Origin: a virus
DNA length: 64,000 nucleotides
IMG/VR virus record: IMGVR_UViG_3300031576_000022
Location: 22,249 to 86,248 of that record
Direction: 5' to 3' (one strand)
A program made the translations under genes and the position numbers. The notes beneath the pieces are model-generated. The model ran no database searches, was not told where the DNA came from, and worked only from the letters and a program-made list of their open reading frames with translations. Each line of letters starts with the position of its first letter. Within the stretch, counting starts at the first letter, position 1. This document shows positions 52,296-60,075 of this stretch, one piece after another.

Positions 52296-52463
52296 TTAGA
52301 GTGATGTTAGCACAGATTTACAGATATCCCTTAATCTATCAAATTCGTAGCATGGAGCTACGAAATACGTGTAGCCATCTGTGTCAATTTTATCGCCCAT
52401 CCTTTCTCTGCCCGTTTCGTCACCACCGAACGCAAATCGCGAAAACCTGCTACCGGCGGACAC
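52296..52463 (-). CDS. Small hypothetical protein (55 aa)
   Basis: GTG 52463 to TAA 52296-52298, starting directly at the stop of the preceding micro-ORF (TAGGTG). The first 20 codons are GC-rich, the rest phage-like in composition. Confidence 0.4.
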   Translation of the reverse strand: MSAGSRFSRFAFGGDETGRERMGDKIDTDGYTYFVAPCYEFDRLRDICKSVLTSL

Positions 52464-52547
52464 CTAACGGTCCTCCACGATTGTGCACCACGGACACCGC
52501 AGGGCCGCGCCGCCCTGCATCGTCACCGTCATGTTTTGGCTGCTCAT
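52464..52547 (-). CDS. GC-rich 27-aa micro-ORF with CPWC
   Basis: ATG 52547 to TAG 52464-52466, after GGAGGGTAGAACG. It ends 'LRCPWCTIVEDR'. The block 52390-52547 is markedly GC-richer than its surroundings. It may be a zinc-finger fragment of an imported gene. Confidence 0.4.
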   Translation of the reverse strand: MSSQNMTVTMQGGAALRCPWCTIVEDR

Positions 52548-54013
52548 CGTTCTACCCTCCTTTTTAGTAATCTTGCGATCGATGTCGCAAGTAATTCAGA
52601 CATATCTCTACTGAAGTCTGTTGCACCGCTGGCATGATGACAGCACTCTTCAACCGCAGTAATCATCAACGATTCGTTATCGCCTCCAGCATAATCGGTA
52701 TGGTAGTAGCAAGTTTGTTTGGTCGGATCATAGTATCCGAACACGTTCTTACCGCATTCTGTTGGTTGATAAAAACATTCGCATCCAGGCTTGTTCTTAT
52801 TCTTGTGTAGATTTTCTTGTATTAGAAAATCCCATACGATATCGTGAGCCTTTTGCACGGAAATCGTTACTGGACTAAACGTGCGCCCCTTTTGGTCATT
52901 ATCGGATAGGATTGTTTTTTCTGTCTTAAGATCAAACGTGCGAGCTGCTTGTGCCCAACAATTCGGCAGGACGATCGGATTGTAGCCTTTTCCCTTAATC
53001 ATCCCTTCAATCAGGTTGTTAGCGGACTTTTCCGTGAAGATTCCGTTGTCACCAAGTATGGCATTGCTCGCTTGCTGCCAATTTTCTTTGCGTTGTTCGC
53101 TGTTGACCGCACCATCATCACCGTAATCGTACATAATGGAATCCATGCTAGATTCCCAGTATTCATTCTTCTCTCCGTTTTCGTTTGTGCCCGGGTTGCA
53201 AATATGGAATAACGCTTCTGTCAAAATATCAACAGGAGCGTTACGCAATGCTAGCGCGCAAAAGTGCTTGGCGCGGAAGTCGTCAAATGTGCGTGATTCG
53301 TTCAGTTCAGGGTCTATATTGTAGTCGAAGATGGAGTCTTTGCCATGTTGGATTTGACGGACAAGCACACCGCGACGATAGATGTTTGCGCGACCTGAAC
53401 GTCCCTGTACTTTACGTAGAATTTTTTCTCGTTTACGCAATACATCTGGATTAGAGAAATGAAGGAAGAACATTCCAATATTCCGATGAAACATAACAAT
53501 ATCGTCGGTAATGCGAATGAAAATTCGCGTTACACCTTGCTTTGCACGAACCTGATTATCTTCAACCTCACAGATGCTTACTCCGGTGAAATCTCCTGTC
53601 GCATCAATTTGACCATCGATTGCGTTAGAGATGAATTCTCGTAGGGCTAAGGCGCATGTCTTCCAATCAGTTCTTCCGTAGTCGAGAGTGAATGACATAT
53701 CCTCTGTTCGGTTTACTGTTGATCCATCTTGGAGCTTTCCTGTGAGTTTACAGCAAACCTTGTGGTGTTCGGATTCTACGCCAGTTGACGAACGAATGTT
53801 GATTGGCTTAGTAAAGAATTCGAGTTTGGTGGAACCACAAAAGATGATTGGTGGATTGCTTTGACGAAGGAGGATTCCGAGACTGTGCTTAAAACCACTA
53901 CCAAATTGGCCGATTTGTAGTGGATGGATTGAATCCTTTTTTGTCGTTGCTCCAAATAAGAGAAATAGACTGATATCTCCGACTCCAATATTTTCGATCT
54001 TAAGATAAGGCAT
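52544..54013 (-). CDS. GHKL ATPase with C-terminal zincin-like motif (489 aa)
   Basis: The ATG at 54013 follows GGAGAAAAG. The GHKL N-box is 'LREFISNAID' and the G1-like box 'IGQFGSGFKHSLG', in permuted order relative to Hsp90/histidine kinases. The C-terminus has 'VEECCHHASGATDFSRDMSE', matching the zincin pattern HE-x-x-H...G...D...R...E with the first His and following residue altered. An ATP-dependent chaperone or protease fusion is plausible. Full function unknown. Confidence 0.65.
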   Translation of the reverse strand: MPYLKIENIGVGDISLFLLFGATTKKDSIHPLQIGQFGSGFKHSLGILLRQSNPPIIFCGSTKLEFFTKPINIRSSTGVESEHHKVCCKLTGKLQDGSTVNRTEDMSFTLDYGRTDWKTCALALREFISNAIDGQIDATGDFTGVSICEVEDNQVRAKQGVTRIFIRITDDIVMFHRNIGMFFLHFSNPDVLRKREKILRKVQGRSGRANIYRRGVLVRQIQHGKDSIFDYNIDPELNESRTFDDFRAKHFCALALRNAPVDILTEALFHICNPGTNENGEKNEYWESSMDSIMYDYGDDGAVNSEQRKENWQQASNAILGDNGIFTEKSANNLIEGMIKGKGYNPIVLPNCWAQAARTFDLKTEKTILSDNDQKGRTFSPVTISVQKAHDIVWDFLIQENLHKNKNKPGCECFYQPTECGKNVFGYYDPTKQTCYYHTDYAGGDNESLMITAVEECCHHASGATDFSRDMSELLATSIARLLKRRVER

Positions 54014-54052
54014 TTTACTTTTCTCCATGAAGGATGATTGTAGAAATCCTGG

Positions 54053-54342
54053 TCACGGACGCACCTCCGGTATCGGCGTAGCTGGCACGCGGCACGACAC
54101 GAGCCAATCGTGGAGCGCGTAGAGGTCGTCCGAGGTGACGGGCGGGTCCCTCTCCGGCGCGTCGTCCGAGTGTAGCTCGCGGTCGTTCTCGGCGGCGTTG
54201 TCCGCGGACTCCGTGCAGTAGCGCTCCAGCTCGGCGCCGTCCAGGTCGCGCAGCTCGTCTAGCTCGCCAGCGGCGTCGGTCCAGTTGTAGGCCGCAAAGA
54301 GCGGTTCGGGCAGCTTCGGTAGGGTCTGCATATCAGGGACTC
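54053..54342 (-). other. GC-rich imported block with own start
   Basis: By eye over 60% G+C, against an AT-rich context. AGGAG precedes the in-frame ATG at 54342. It is a diverged paralogue of the 56867-57088 gene and was probably acquired from a GC-rich phage or host. Confidence 0.65.
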
Positions 54343-54772
54343 CTGAAGGTGTCGGTGAAGTTTCCTCTTCAAAGATGAAAGGATTAGACCTGACACCTTT
54401 CACGTATTGCGCGATTGTACAGTTATACATTAGATCGATTTCCTCAAAATCATGTACATATTTTGTTGTACTGTATTTGATTTGGATAATGTTAGGAACA
54501 AGTCCGAGACGATGAGCCGCACGAATACGATGCGTACCTTCAAGTGCAATCCATGAGTATGCGTATTGTTTTGTGTATTTGTTTCGGTAGTTGTAGTGAA
54601 CAGCTCGCAAGGTAGGACGACCAAGAAGTTTCATTTGTACGATGACATCTTCAAGGTGCTCTTTATCGTAGTGGTTATGCGGTGGGATTATGATCATGGT
54701 TCGTGAAGGCCATTGCTTATAGTCCCTAGTCTTCGTTATGGTGTGGTTTAATCTTGATTTCGTATACCTCAA
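54053..54772 (-). CDS. ParB-like domain fused to a GC-rich phage domain (239 aa)
   Basis: Residues about 60-115 have 'ALEGTHRIRAAHRLGLVP', the ParB/Srx-type nucleotide-binding signature. From residue ~145 the protein repeats the sequence of the separate 73-aa gene at 56867-57088 ('AYNWTDAAGELDE' vs 'AYNWVDAAGEIHI'). This second part is very GC-rich. An internal ATG at 54340-54342 with AGGAG could yield it alone. The TTG start at 54772 overlaps the next gene, so the exact start is uncertain. Confidence 0.6.
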   Translation of the reverse strand: MRYTKSRLNHTITKTRDYKQWPSRTMIIIPPHNHYDKEHLEDVIVQMKLLGRPTLRAVHYNYRNKYTKQYAYSWIALEGTHRIRAAHRLGLVPNIIQIKYSTTKYVHDFEEIDLMYNCTIAQYVKGVRSNPFIFEEETSPTPSGVPDMQTLPKLPEPLFAAYNWTDAAGELDELRDLDGAELERYCTESADNAAENDRELHSDDAPERDPPVTSDDLYALHDWLVSCRVPATPIPEVRP

Positions 54773-54896
54773 TCTCGCTTTCGCGGAGTAATGGCATTGC
54801 TTTTAATAGTAAATCTTTAAGCTTATTTGGTCTTGAAAGATTGATTTCAAGTTCTTTTGCAATTTCAATCCTGAATATCCAAATATCTTTGTCCAT
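54726..54896 (-). CDS. Small hypothetical protein (56 aa)
   Basis: The ATG at 54896 follows TAGGAA. 'IAKELEINLSRPNKLKDLL' is a helical segment. It overlaps the next gene downstream by 47 nt if the TTG start there is right. Confidence 0.45.
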   Translation of the reverse strand: MDKDIWIFRIEIAKELEINLSRPNKLKDLLLKAMPLLRESEIEVYEIKIKPHHNED

Positions 54897-54913
54897 TGTA
54901 TTCCTATTAATTG

Positions 54914-55222
54914 TCAAGAGTGATACGCAATGCCCACTGCGTATTTAATTTCACGAAAGGTTGCACGATACCATCTGTTGAAGCAACAACCATGAAGAAG
55001 TTCGTGAATACCGTAGATTGTTGGACACAATTGTGCTTCACTGTAATCAGGTGGTTCATTTCTTGTTAAGAAGTTTCCATCAGGATCTTCAATGAGTAGC
55101 ATGTAGTCCCAATCATCCATGCGAACATCTTGGTCCCAAAATGATTGAATTTCATCTCTGGTAATATCGTCATATCTGCTAATGTATAAAATCTTAAGTG
55201 GTTGTTTTAATGATTGGCTCAT
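54914..55222 (-). CDS. Hypothetical protein with HELLH motif (102 aa)
   Basis: The ATG at 55222 follows AAGGATATACC. 'YGIHELLHGCCFNRW' near residue 80 fits HExxH of zinc metallopeptidases, but the length is short and a third ligand is not obvious. Function uncertain. Confidence 0.45.
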   Translation of the reverse strand: MSQSLKQPLKILYISRYDDITRDEIQSFWDQDVRMDDWDYMLLIEDPDGNFLTRNEPPDYSEAQLCPTIYGIHELLHGCCFNRWYRATFREIKYAVGIAYHS

Positions 55223-55463
55223 TGGTATATCCTTCTGGTTTGTATGCAATACGCATTAGGCTGACTTGTTCGTATGTGTATTTAGGTGGTCGTGCTTTTG
55301 AAAAGATTACATCGTTTGATTTGAGATATTTCATTTGAGAGATACAGGCTTGATGGGATGAATGAATGGATACAATGTCAGATTGTAAGGTAATCGCGTA
55401 TTGTTTACGCCGGATGATCTTCCCGTTTTTGTTCTTGATGACGTTTGTTGCTAATGCGATCAT
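55194..55463 (-). CDS. Hypothetical protein (89 aa)
   Basis: The ATG at 55463 follows GAGGAAAT. Basic, helix-rich. Overlaps both neighbours. Confidence 0.5.
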   Translation of the reverse strand: MIALATNVIKNKNGKIIRRKQYAITLQSDIVSIHSSHQACISQMKYLKSNDVIFSKARPPKYTYEQVSLMRIAYKPEGYTNEPIIKTTT

Positions 55464-55701
55464 TACGTTCAATTTCCTCGTAAAGTTTCTCTAGATTTAT
55501 CTGTTCAAGTGCATTTAATGTAGCACCAAGTATGCCATCTGTTGCTGATAGCATATTTTTGCATTTCTCTGTGATGATAGACTGGCGAAGTTCAGGTAAA
55601 AATGAAGTCCAAAATCTTACAAGGCAGAATACTTTGACGATTTCGCTTGTTGATTTTTTGAATTCTCCGCGAACATCGAAATGGATGTTTTCGATTTTCA
55701 T
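55405..55701 (-). CDS. Hypothetical protein (98 aa)
   Basis: Mixed alpha/beta with a charged C-terminal helix. No family recognised. Confidence 0.5.
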   Translation of the reverse strand: MKIENIHFDVRGEFKKSTSEIVKVFCLVRFWTSFLPELRQSIITEKCKNMLSATDGILGATLNALEQINLEKLYEEIERNDRISNKRHQEQKREDHPA

Positions 55702-55706
55702 TACTA

Positions 55707-55985
55707 TTAGGATACTTCTAGTATGACTGAATCAAGATTCCTGATATCTACATTTTGATTTTCAAAATCTTGATTATGCACTAAGAGTTGAATCTTGTGG
55801 TATTCAGCGCAGATTTGCGTGATTAGGACGATTGGTGAATAATGATGCCCAAGTTCTGAGTGATTACTGTCGTAAAGAATCGCCTTAATATGTAATCCTG
55901 ATCTATTGTCTTCGAGAAATTCCTGGAATTGATCTGCAATACTCTCGATGAGTCTGATTTTATCATATGGTGATTTGCTTGGCAT
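55707..55985 (-). CDS. Hypothetical protein (92 aa)
   Basis: Alpha/beta protein with a helix near the N-terminus ('RLIESIADQFQEFLED'). Not recognised. Confidence 0.5.
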   Translation of the reverse strand: MPSKSPYDKIRLIESIADQFQEFLEDNRSGLHIKAILYDSNHSELGHHYSPIVLITQICAEYHKIQLLVHNQDFENQNVDIRNLDSVILEVS

Positions 55986-56016
55986 ATTTATGTCCTATTT
56001 TAGTGTTTATTAAAGA

Positions 56017-56442
56017 CTATCGTAGATACTTTATACCGTGCGGCCCGCAACCTTCAATTGGATTTACTGCGTAGATATTACCCCGTGGGATTCTTTTAGG
56101 TTCCGGCGCTTTCCATCCAGCGGCTTTCAGAATATCTCCTGTTGCCTTGTCGATAAAGCAAAAGACTGATCGTCCATTGTTGTGTGACTCATTGCGAATA
56201 ATCTTGACATTGCGAGTGCCATATTCAGCGGTGAATGTTGGTGGAGTGAGATTCGAGTAATTGATTCGGAAGTATTCGTTGACGAAATCTTGGTAGATTG
56301 AAAGGAACTTAGCCAGTGCTAAGTCAAAAGCTTGATCTTCTATGAGTGTTGCTATCGCAGATTTTTTACACGTATGTCCGAGTCGGATAATTTCATCGCA
56401 GTGTGGGCAACGATCGGCTTCTTCAAGAGTAAGATCTGGCAT
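56017..56442 (-). CDS. Phage hypothetical protein with zinc knuckle (141 aa)
   Basis: 'CPHCDEIIRLGHTC' (residues 12-25) is a zinc knuckle. The C-terminal 'VFCFIDKATGDILKAAGWK' is a pattern I recall in many phages. Function unknown. Its start overlaps the stop of the upstream gene by one base. Confidence 0.6.
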   Translation of the reverse strand: MPDLTLEEADRCPHCDEIIRLGHTCKKSAIATLIEDQAFDLALAKFLSIYQDFVNEYFRINYSNLTPPTFTAEYGTRNVKIIRNESHNNGRSVFCFIDKATGDILKAAGWKAPEPKRIPRGNIYAVNPIEGCGPHGIKYLR

Positions 56443-56633
56443 TACAATTCTCTTTCAATTGACTTGATAAAAGATTTAGCGTCTGGCTTTTCGTAGAATG
56501 CAGCAATTTCAGTGTTGCGTCTACCTGTTTCTCGGACAATATACCATCCACAGGGGAATTTATTGTATAGATTGCCGCTAGCTGGCTTGTGTGGATCTTC
56601 GTAGTTATAGAAGATTTCGTATTCTGTTTTCAT
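56442..56633 (-). CDS. Hypothetical protein (63 aa)
   Basis: Small beta-rich protein with a 'CGWYIVRET' strand. Overlaps the next gene by 4 nt. Confidence 0.5.
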   Translation of the reverse strand: MKTEYEIFYNYEDPHKPASGNLYNKFPCGWYIVRETGRRNTEIAAFYEKPDAKSFIKSIEREL

Positions 56634-56854
56634 TTGAAGATTTCATTGATCTGTTTATTTGCAATTCTTTCGTTATCAGCTAGCGCTACCCTTGTATCGT
56701 ACAAGATATATTCGTAATGTCTTCCACGGATCAACCACGTAATTAGCATCCTAAGCTTATGGTCATTTTTGTTTTTGAGAAAGCCGATGATTTCATCGAT
56801 GTTATAGTTGTTGTAATTGATACTGTCGAGACTTGCGTCTGATTCGATTAGCAT
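56630..56854 (-). CDS. Hypothetical protein (74 aa)
   Basis: Mostly helical, no family recognised. Confidence 0.45.
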   Translation of the reverse strand: MLIESDASLDSINYNNYNIDEIIGFLKNKNDHKLRMLITWLIRGRHYEYILYDTRVALADNERIANKQINEIFK

Positions 56855-56866
56855 TTGTATTGATCC

Positions 56867-57088
56867 TTATTTGATTGATTGAAGCCAATGATATAGACGA
56901 TATATATCATTTTCTGTTATATCAATATTATGTGAATGTGCATTTTCGCTAGCATCTTTACAGTATTGTTTCGCGCTATCTTCATTCATAGAAGAAAGTA
57001 TGTGAATTTCTCCTGCTGCATCAACCCAGTTATATGCTGAAAATAGATTAAGAGGAAGCTCCACCTTTTTTGACATTGCAATATCCAT
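56867..57088 (-). CDS. Hypothetical protein, paralogue of the fusion C-terminus (73 aa)
   Basis: 'LNLFSAYNWVDAAGEIH', then a helix rich in Cys/Ala/Asn and an end helix 'YRLYHWLQSI'. The 54053-54342 part of the ParB-like fusion follows the same layout (LFAAYNW...AAGE...YALHDWL). AT-rich copy, hence the resident version. Confidence 0.6.
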   Translation of the reverse strand: MDIAMSKKVELPLNLFSAYNWVDAAGEIHILSSMNEDSAKQYCKDASENAHSHNIDITENDIYRLYHWLQSIK

Positions 57089-57300
57089 TAGTGGTCCTTG
57101 TTTGATTTCCAGTAGAACCTAAGTGAGATGGTCCAGAAGATGAACGTAAGTCGTAATTCTCGCATATGGTTGAACCCAGGCTCATTGTATGTAGAGCCTA
57201 GGCAACCACCTTTGGTTGTGAATGAGAATCCGTATTCTGGCATGTATTCTTTGATTGATTCAAATATGTACCTCATTGATTTAGTTCGATAATCAGGCAT
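57088..57300 (-). CDS. Hypothetical basic protein (70 aa)
   Basis: Aromatic- and Arg-rich. Starts where the upstream gene ends. Confidence 0.45.
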   Translation of the reverse strand: MPDYRTKSMRYIFESIKEYMPEYGFSFTTKGGCLGSTYNEPGFNHMRELRLTFIFWTISLRFYWKSNKDH

Positions 57301-57452
57301 TCAACTTTAAGTTCGTCAACTAGGCTATCTTTAACGATGAAATCTGCAATGATATTTCTACAGATAACATCAATTAGTTTTTGACCGAGAGTCGGAAGCT
57401 TTTGTACGGCGCGGCACGCTTTGAACATGCAGCGCTTTTCGAATTTAGTCAT
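57273..57452 (-). CDS. Small hypothetical protein (59 aa)
   Basis: ATG 57452 to TGA 57273-57275, preceded by GGAGCATTAAGCA. Basic N-terminus with two Cys, then a hydrophobic C-terminal half. Real by its ribosome site and by filling the gap between two genes. Confidence 0.5.
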   Translation of the reverse strand: MTKFEKRCMFKACRAVQKLPTLGQKLIDVICRNIIADFIVKDSLVDELKVECLIIELNQ

Positions 57453-57505
57453 TGCTTAATGCTCCATTGCTTGAGAAAGTAGAATATGGTTGTTATTTAT
57501 TCTAC

Positions 57506-57769
57506 CTAAAATTTTAGCCATATTGCCGGTTCGATTTTTACTGTATTAATCATGTCAATTACATCTTTCATATCACAAATATCACTTTTACAAATAACCT
57601 TGTGATCTCCGTAGCATGAGATATTAATGTGTTCATCTACGATAATAAAGACTATCTCGGCTTCATTTAGATCATCTACGCCATCTTCGTATCCACGAAC
57701 AACGATGCGAACATTACCAGCTTTTGCTTGAATGGTTTTCAACGTTTTGATCAATTCGCTGACTAGCAT
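57506..57769 (-). CDS. Phage hypothetical protein (87 aa)
   Basis: 'MLVSELIKTLKTIQ' and 'VVRGYEDGVDDL' match a widespread small phage protein that begins M-x-V-S-E-L-I and contains V-R-G-Y-E-x-G-x-D-D. Function unknown. It is followed upstream by a 120-nt non-coding stretch with a hairpin and a dispersed-motif copy. Confidence 0.65.
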   Translation of the reverse strand: MLVSELIKTLKTIQAKAGNVRIVVRGYEDGVDDLNEAEIVFIIVDEHINISCYGDHKVICKSDICDMKDVIDMINTVKIEPAIWLKF

Positions 57770-57797
57770 GATTTTTTGCCCTCACCCCTCACACCTC

Positions 57798-57847
57798 GTT
57801 TTGCTTCGCAAAACATTCGGAGCCTTCTTTCCCTACTGGGCTACTCC
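57798..57847. repeat. Hairpin plus dispersed motif in a second hairpin loop
   Basis: GTTTTG/CAAAAC (57798-57814) is a 6-bp hairpin. Then CGGAG (57818-57822) can pair with CTCCG (57844-57848), enclosing the motif copy in the loop. CTTCGCAAAAC upstream of the motif recurs at the same place next to copy 19. Confidence 0.6.
57823..57841 (+). repeat. Dispersed motif, copy 18
   Basis: CCTTCTTTCCCTACTGGGC, intergenic, between a leftward gene and tRNA-Thr. Confidence 0.85.
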
Positions 57848-57887
57848 GTGGGATCTTTTGTCGGCCTTGTTTTTAGTATAAAAGTGA

Positions 57888-57960
57888 TGCCGATTACAGG
57901 GCTTGAACCTGTAACATCCAGCTTACAGGGCTGGCGCTCTGCCAATTGAGCTAAATCGGC
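57888..57960 (-). tRNA. tRNA-Thr (UGU) with C at position 33
   Basis: Leftward. Acceptor GCCGATT/AATCGGC, D arm GCTC...GAGC, anticodon arm CCAGC/GCTGG with loop CCTGTAA, T arm ACAGG TTCAAGC CCTGT. All stems are complete. Position 33, almost always U, is C. Confidence 0.85.
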
Positions 57961-58053
57961 TTTTGTATGTCATTGTGATGAGTTTTGTGGTATAATTGTG
58001 GGAAGATATTCTAGAATGGTTCGTTATAATAATGGTCAATCTTATTGATTGTT

Positions 58054-58263
58054 TTATCCGCTTGCTAGCTTAATCCCATCGCGAATTGCTTTTTGTGTAG
58101 CTGCATTCCACTTATACAATCGCGCATCCATATTCAGGTTTGCAAGGGCGCATGACGTATCTGGATTTGAAGTTAATGTTATCAGGAAGTTTTCAACTGC
58201 AATTTTCTTGACTTTCGCTCGCGAAGCGAGCTTGTCAATTTCGACCATCGTCAGTTCGCGCAT
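58054..58263 (-). CDS. Conserved phage hypothetical protein (69 aa)
   Basis: The whole sequence fits a small phage family I recognise by 'MRELTM.EIDKLASR', 'KKIAVENFL.TL' and 'DARLYKWNAATQKAI'. Its function is not known to me. All positions look conserved, so it is complete. Confidence 0.7.
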   Translation of the reverse strand: MRELTMVEIDKLASRAKVKKIAVENFLITLTSNPDTSCALANLNMDARLYKWNAATQKAIRDGIKLASG

Positions 58264-58265
58264 TA

Positions 58266-58742
58266 CTAGAGTCCTCCGATTGTTCCGTAATTGTATTGTT
58301 CAATACATTTGCTAACTAACGATATCGTCAATGATTTGCAATTACTTTTTGTGCTAATCGTATCTCTAGCCCAGTATCCTACTGTCCTGTCTAAATTATC
58401 TCCTGTAGCAAAGAAAAGTTCAAACGATCCGTCGTCAAGAATTTGCAGTTTGACATCAATAGCAAATCCTGGAGCTAGCAGATTCCTGTATGCCAATAGT
58501 TGTTGATGAATCCCATTGTTATCGATATTCAATTGGTTGTTCATTTTCCTCCAGTCTGGAAAGGTAAGCCGTCTTGGATAGTCTGGAAAGGTAAGCTGTC
58601 TTGGATGGTGCTTAATATTGATCCTAACACATTCAAGTTCTTTGATAAGCCAATTCATATATGCTTTACTAAATTCATCCTTTTCGGATTTAGGTATGAT
58701 TTTCTGATGATCCGTTGATTCTACGTTTTTGTCTGGAATCAT
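58266..58742 (-). CDS. Hypothetical protein with duplicated segment (158 aa)
   Basis: A 27-bp tandem duplication gives 'RQLTFPDYP' and 'RRLTFPDWR' side by side. The rest is alpha/beta. No family recognised. Confidence 0.5.
   Translation of the reverse strand: MIPDKNVESTDHQKIIPKSEKDEFSKAYMNWLIKELECVRINIKHHPRQLTFPDYPRRLTFPDWRKMNNQLNIDNNGIHQQLLAYRNLLAPGFAIDVKLQILDDGSFELFFATGDNLDRTVGYWARDTISTKSNCKSLTISLVSKCIEQYNYGTIGGL
58554..58607 (+). repeat. 27-bp in-frame tandem duplication
   Basis: Two consecutive copies (58554-58580, 58581-58607), 25 of 27 identical. Confidence 0.85.
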
Positions 58743-58826
58743 AGCGATTTTTCCGCTTCTGATTTTCCTGGACTTTTAGTCCTCGAAAACGATCGTATCA
58801 AAATCGTTTTGGAAGTCAAATACAGC

Positions 58827-59357
58827 TTAACTGTAACCATCACCGTAACCGTCACCGGAACCGGAACCGTAACCGGAACCGTAACCGTCACCGGAACCGT
58901 AACCGTCACCGTAACCGTAACCGGAACCGTAACCGGAACCGGAACCGTAACCGGAACCGTAACCGTAACCGTCACCGTAACCGTAACCGGAACCGTAACC
59001 GGAACCGGAACCGTAACCGGAACCGTAACCATCACCGGAACCGGAACCGTCATCGTAACCGTAACCGTCACCGTAACCGTAACCGGAACCGTAACCGGAA
59101 CCGTAACCGGAACCGGAACCGTAACCGGAACCGTAACCGGAACCGTAACCGGAACCGTAACCGGAACCGTAACCGGAACCGGAACCGTAACCGGAACCGT
59201 AACCGGAACCGGAACCGGTTCCGGTTGGTAATACATACGAGCTTCTTAAGATTTTCGAACTACATTTTTTCCCTATTTCCTCAAGGAAATCCGCTCTTAC
59301 TAATCTTGCATTTTTACCTTTAATTTTCAATAATAGCTTATATGTATCTCTTACCAC
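58827..59357 (-). CDS. Gly/Ser/Tyr repeat protein (176 aa)
   Basis: The first ~43 residues are ordinary ('ARLVRADFLEEIGKKCSS'), then ~125 residues of G-S-G-Y-G-S/G-D-type repeats. I recall phage proteins with the same leader before a G-Y/S/D repeat. The repeat is a flexible, possibly adhesive, low-complexity tail. GTG start, overlapping the stop of the next upstream gene. All six frames are open through the repeat, but only this frame has a non-repeat leader. Confidence 0.6.
   Translation of the reverse strand: MVRDTYKLLLKIKGKNARLVRADFLEEIGKKCSSKILRSSYVLPTGTGSGSGYGSGYGSGSGYGSGYGSGYGSGYGSGYGSGSGYGSGYGSGYGYGDGYGYDDGSGSGDGYGSGYGSGSGYGSGYGYGDGYGYGSGYGSGSGYGSGYGYGDGYGSGDGYGSGYGSGSGDGYGDGYS
58838..59221. 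repeat. Hexanucleotide satellite (~64 units)
   Basis: Units of the form G(G/T)(A/C)ACC in 6-bp register continue for about 384 bp, with few other variants, such as ATCACC and ATCGTAACC-type. Confidence 0.9.
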
Positions 59358-59611
59358 ATTGGATCTAATGTTTCTGCAATCCAGATTGCATTGATTGGAT
59401 TGATTCTGATGTATCCATTTACCCCAACATTATTTGTTACCGCATTTTTCGCAAGACCTGAATGAGATGCTGTTCCGTGGTCGCGTCCAGCATTGGTAAT
59501 GAATCTTGCGCTTGTTAACCTCCAATCAAAGTCGTCTTCGATTGACTCTAGTTTTCCGATAATTACCCAGCCAAACGGCAGGATGCAATACAGCCAGTCG
59601 CCGATTTTCAT
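59351..59611 (-). CDS. Phage hypothetical protein (86 aa)
   Basis: 'FGWVIIGKL' and 'TSARFITNAGRDHG' match a small phage protein I recall (FGW-V-x-G...ARFITNAGRDHG). Unknown function, likely conserved. Confidence 0.6.
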   Translation of the reverse strand: MKIGDWLYCILPFGWVIIGKLESIEDDFDWRLTSARFITNAGRDHGTASHSGLAKNAVTNNVGVNGYIRINPINAIWIAETLDPMW

Positions 59612-59647
59612 TTTTTATAGCTCCATGTAGTATCGGATTTCCTTTAT

Positions 59648-59833
59648 CTAGAATGGATTTCTTCCGTAGATTTCAATCAGAATCGGGAAAAGATCTCGCC
59701 TGATTTCTCCAGCATCTACAGTCCAGTCGGTATACTCAAATTCAATCTCATTTCCATCGTCATCTTCACCTAATTCGATTGCAGTATACTTGTAATCCTC
59801 GATGCTATCCCATACCTTTTCGATGATCTTCAT
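59648..59833 (-). CDS. Hypothetical acidic protein (61 aa)
   Basis: 'ELGEDDDGNEIEFEYTDW' central acidic strand. Overlaps the next gene by 4 nt. Confidence 0.5.
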   Translation of the reverse strand: MKIIEKVWDSIEDYKYTAIELGEDDDGNEIEFEYTDWTVDAGEIRRDLFPILIEIYGRNPF

Positions 59834-60075
59834 AGCCTCATCAACGGAATAAGGTTCGCGACCATGTAAGGATGAATGTCAATTCCAGCAAGAAATTCGA
59901 CCAACAGGGCAATTGCATGGTCTTTGTTTTTTGCGCTTGAAACAAGGTGAACGGTTGTCATGCTGCATGACAATCTGTCTCTGTTTTTTCCTGTAATTTC
60001 GCCTCCGCGATGGAATCTGATTTGCGGACAGTGGCCATCATAAGGATGATAGGTTTCGATGTAGTATGTGACCAT
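59830..60075 (-). CDS. Hypothetical protein (81 aa)
   Basis: Contains a His-rich N-terminal part and a C-terminal helix. No family recognised. Shares one base with the next gene upstream. Confidence 0.5.
   Translation of the reverse strand: MVTYYIETYHPYDGHCPQIRFHRGGEITGKNRDRLSCSMTTVHLVSSAKNKDHAIALLVEFLAGIDIHPYMVANLIPLMRL

Noticed and set aside
58809-59236. Rightward and second leftward frames through the hexamer satellite
   Set aside because: A 6-bp repeat without stop codons is open in all frames; only the frame with a non-repeat leader is kept.
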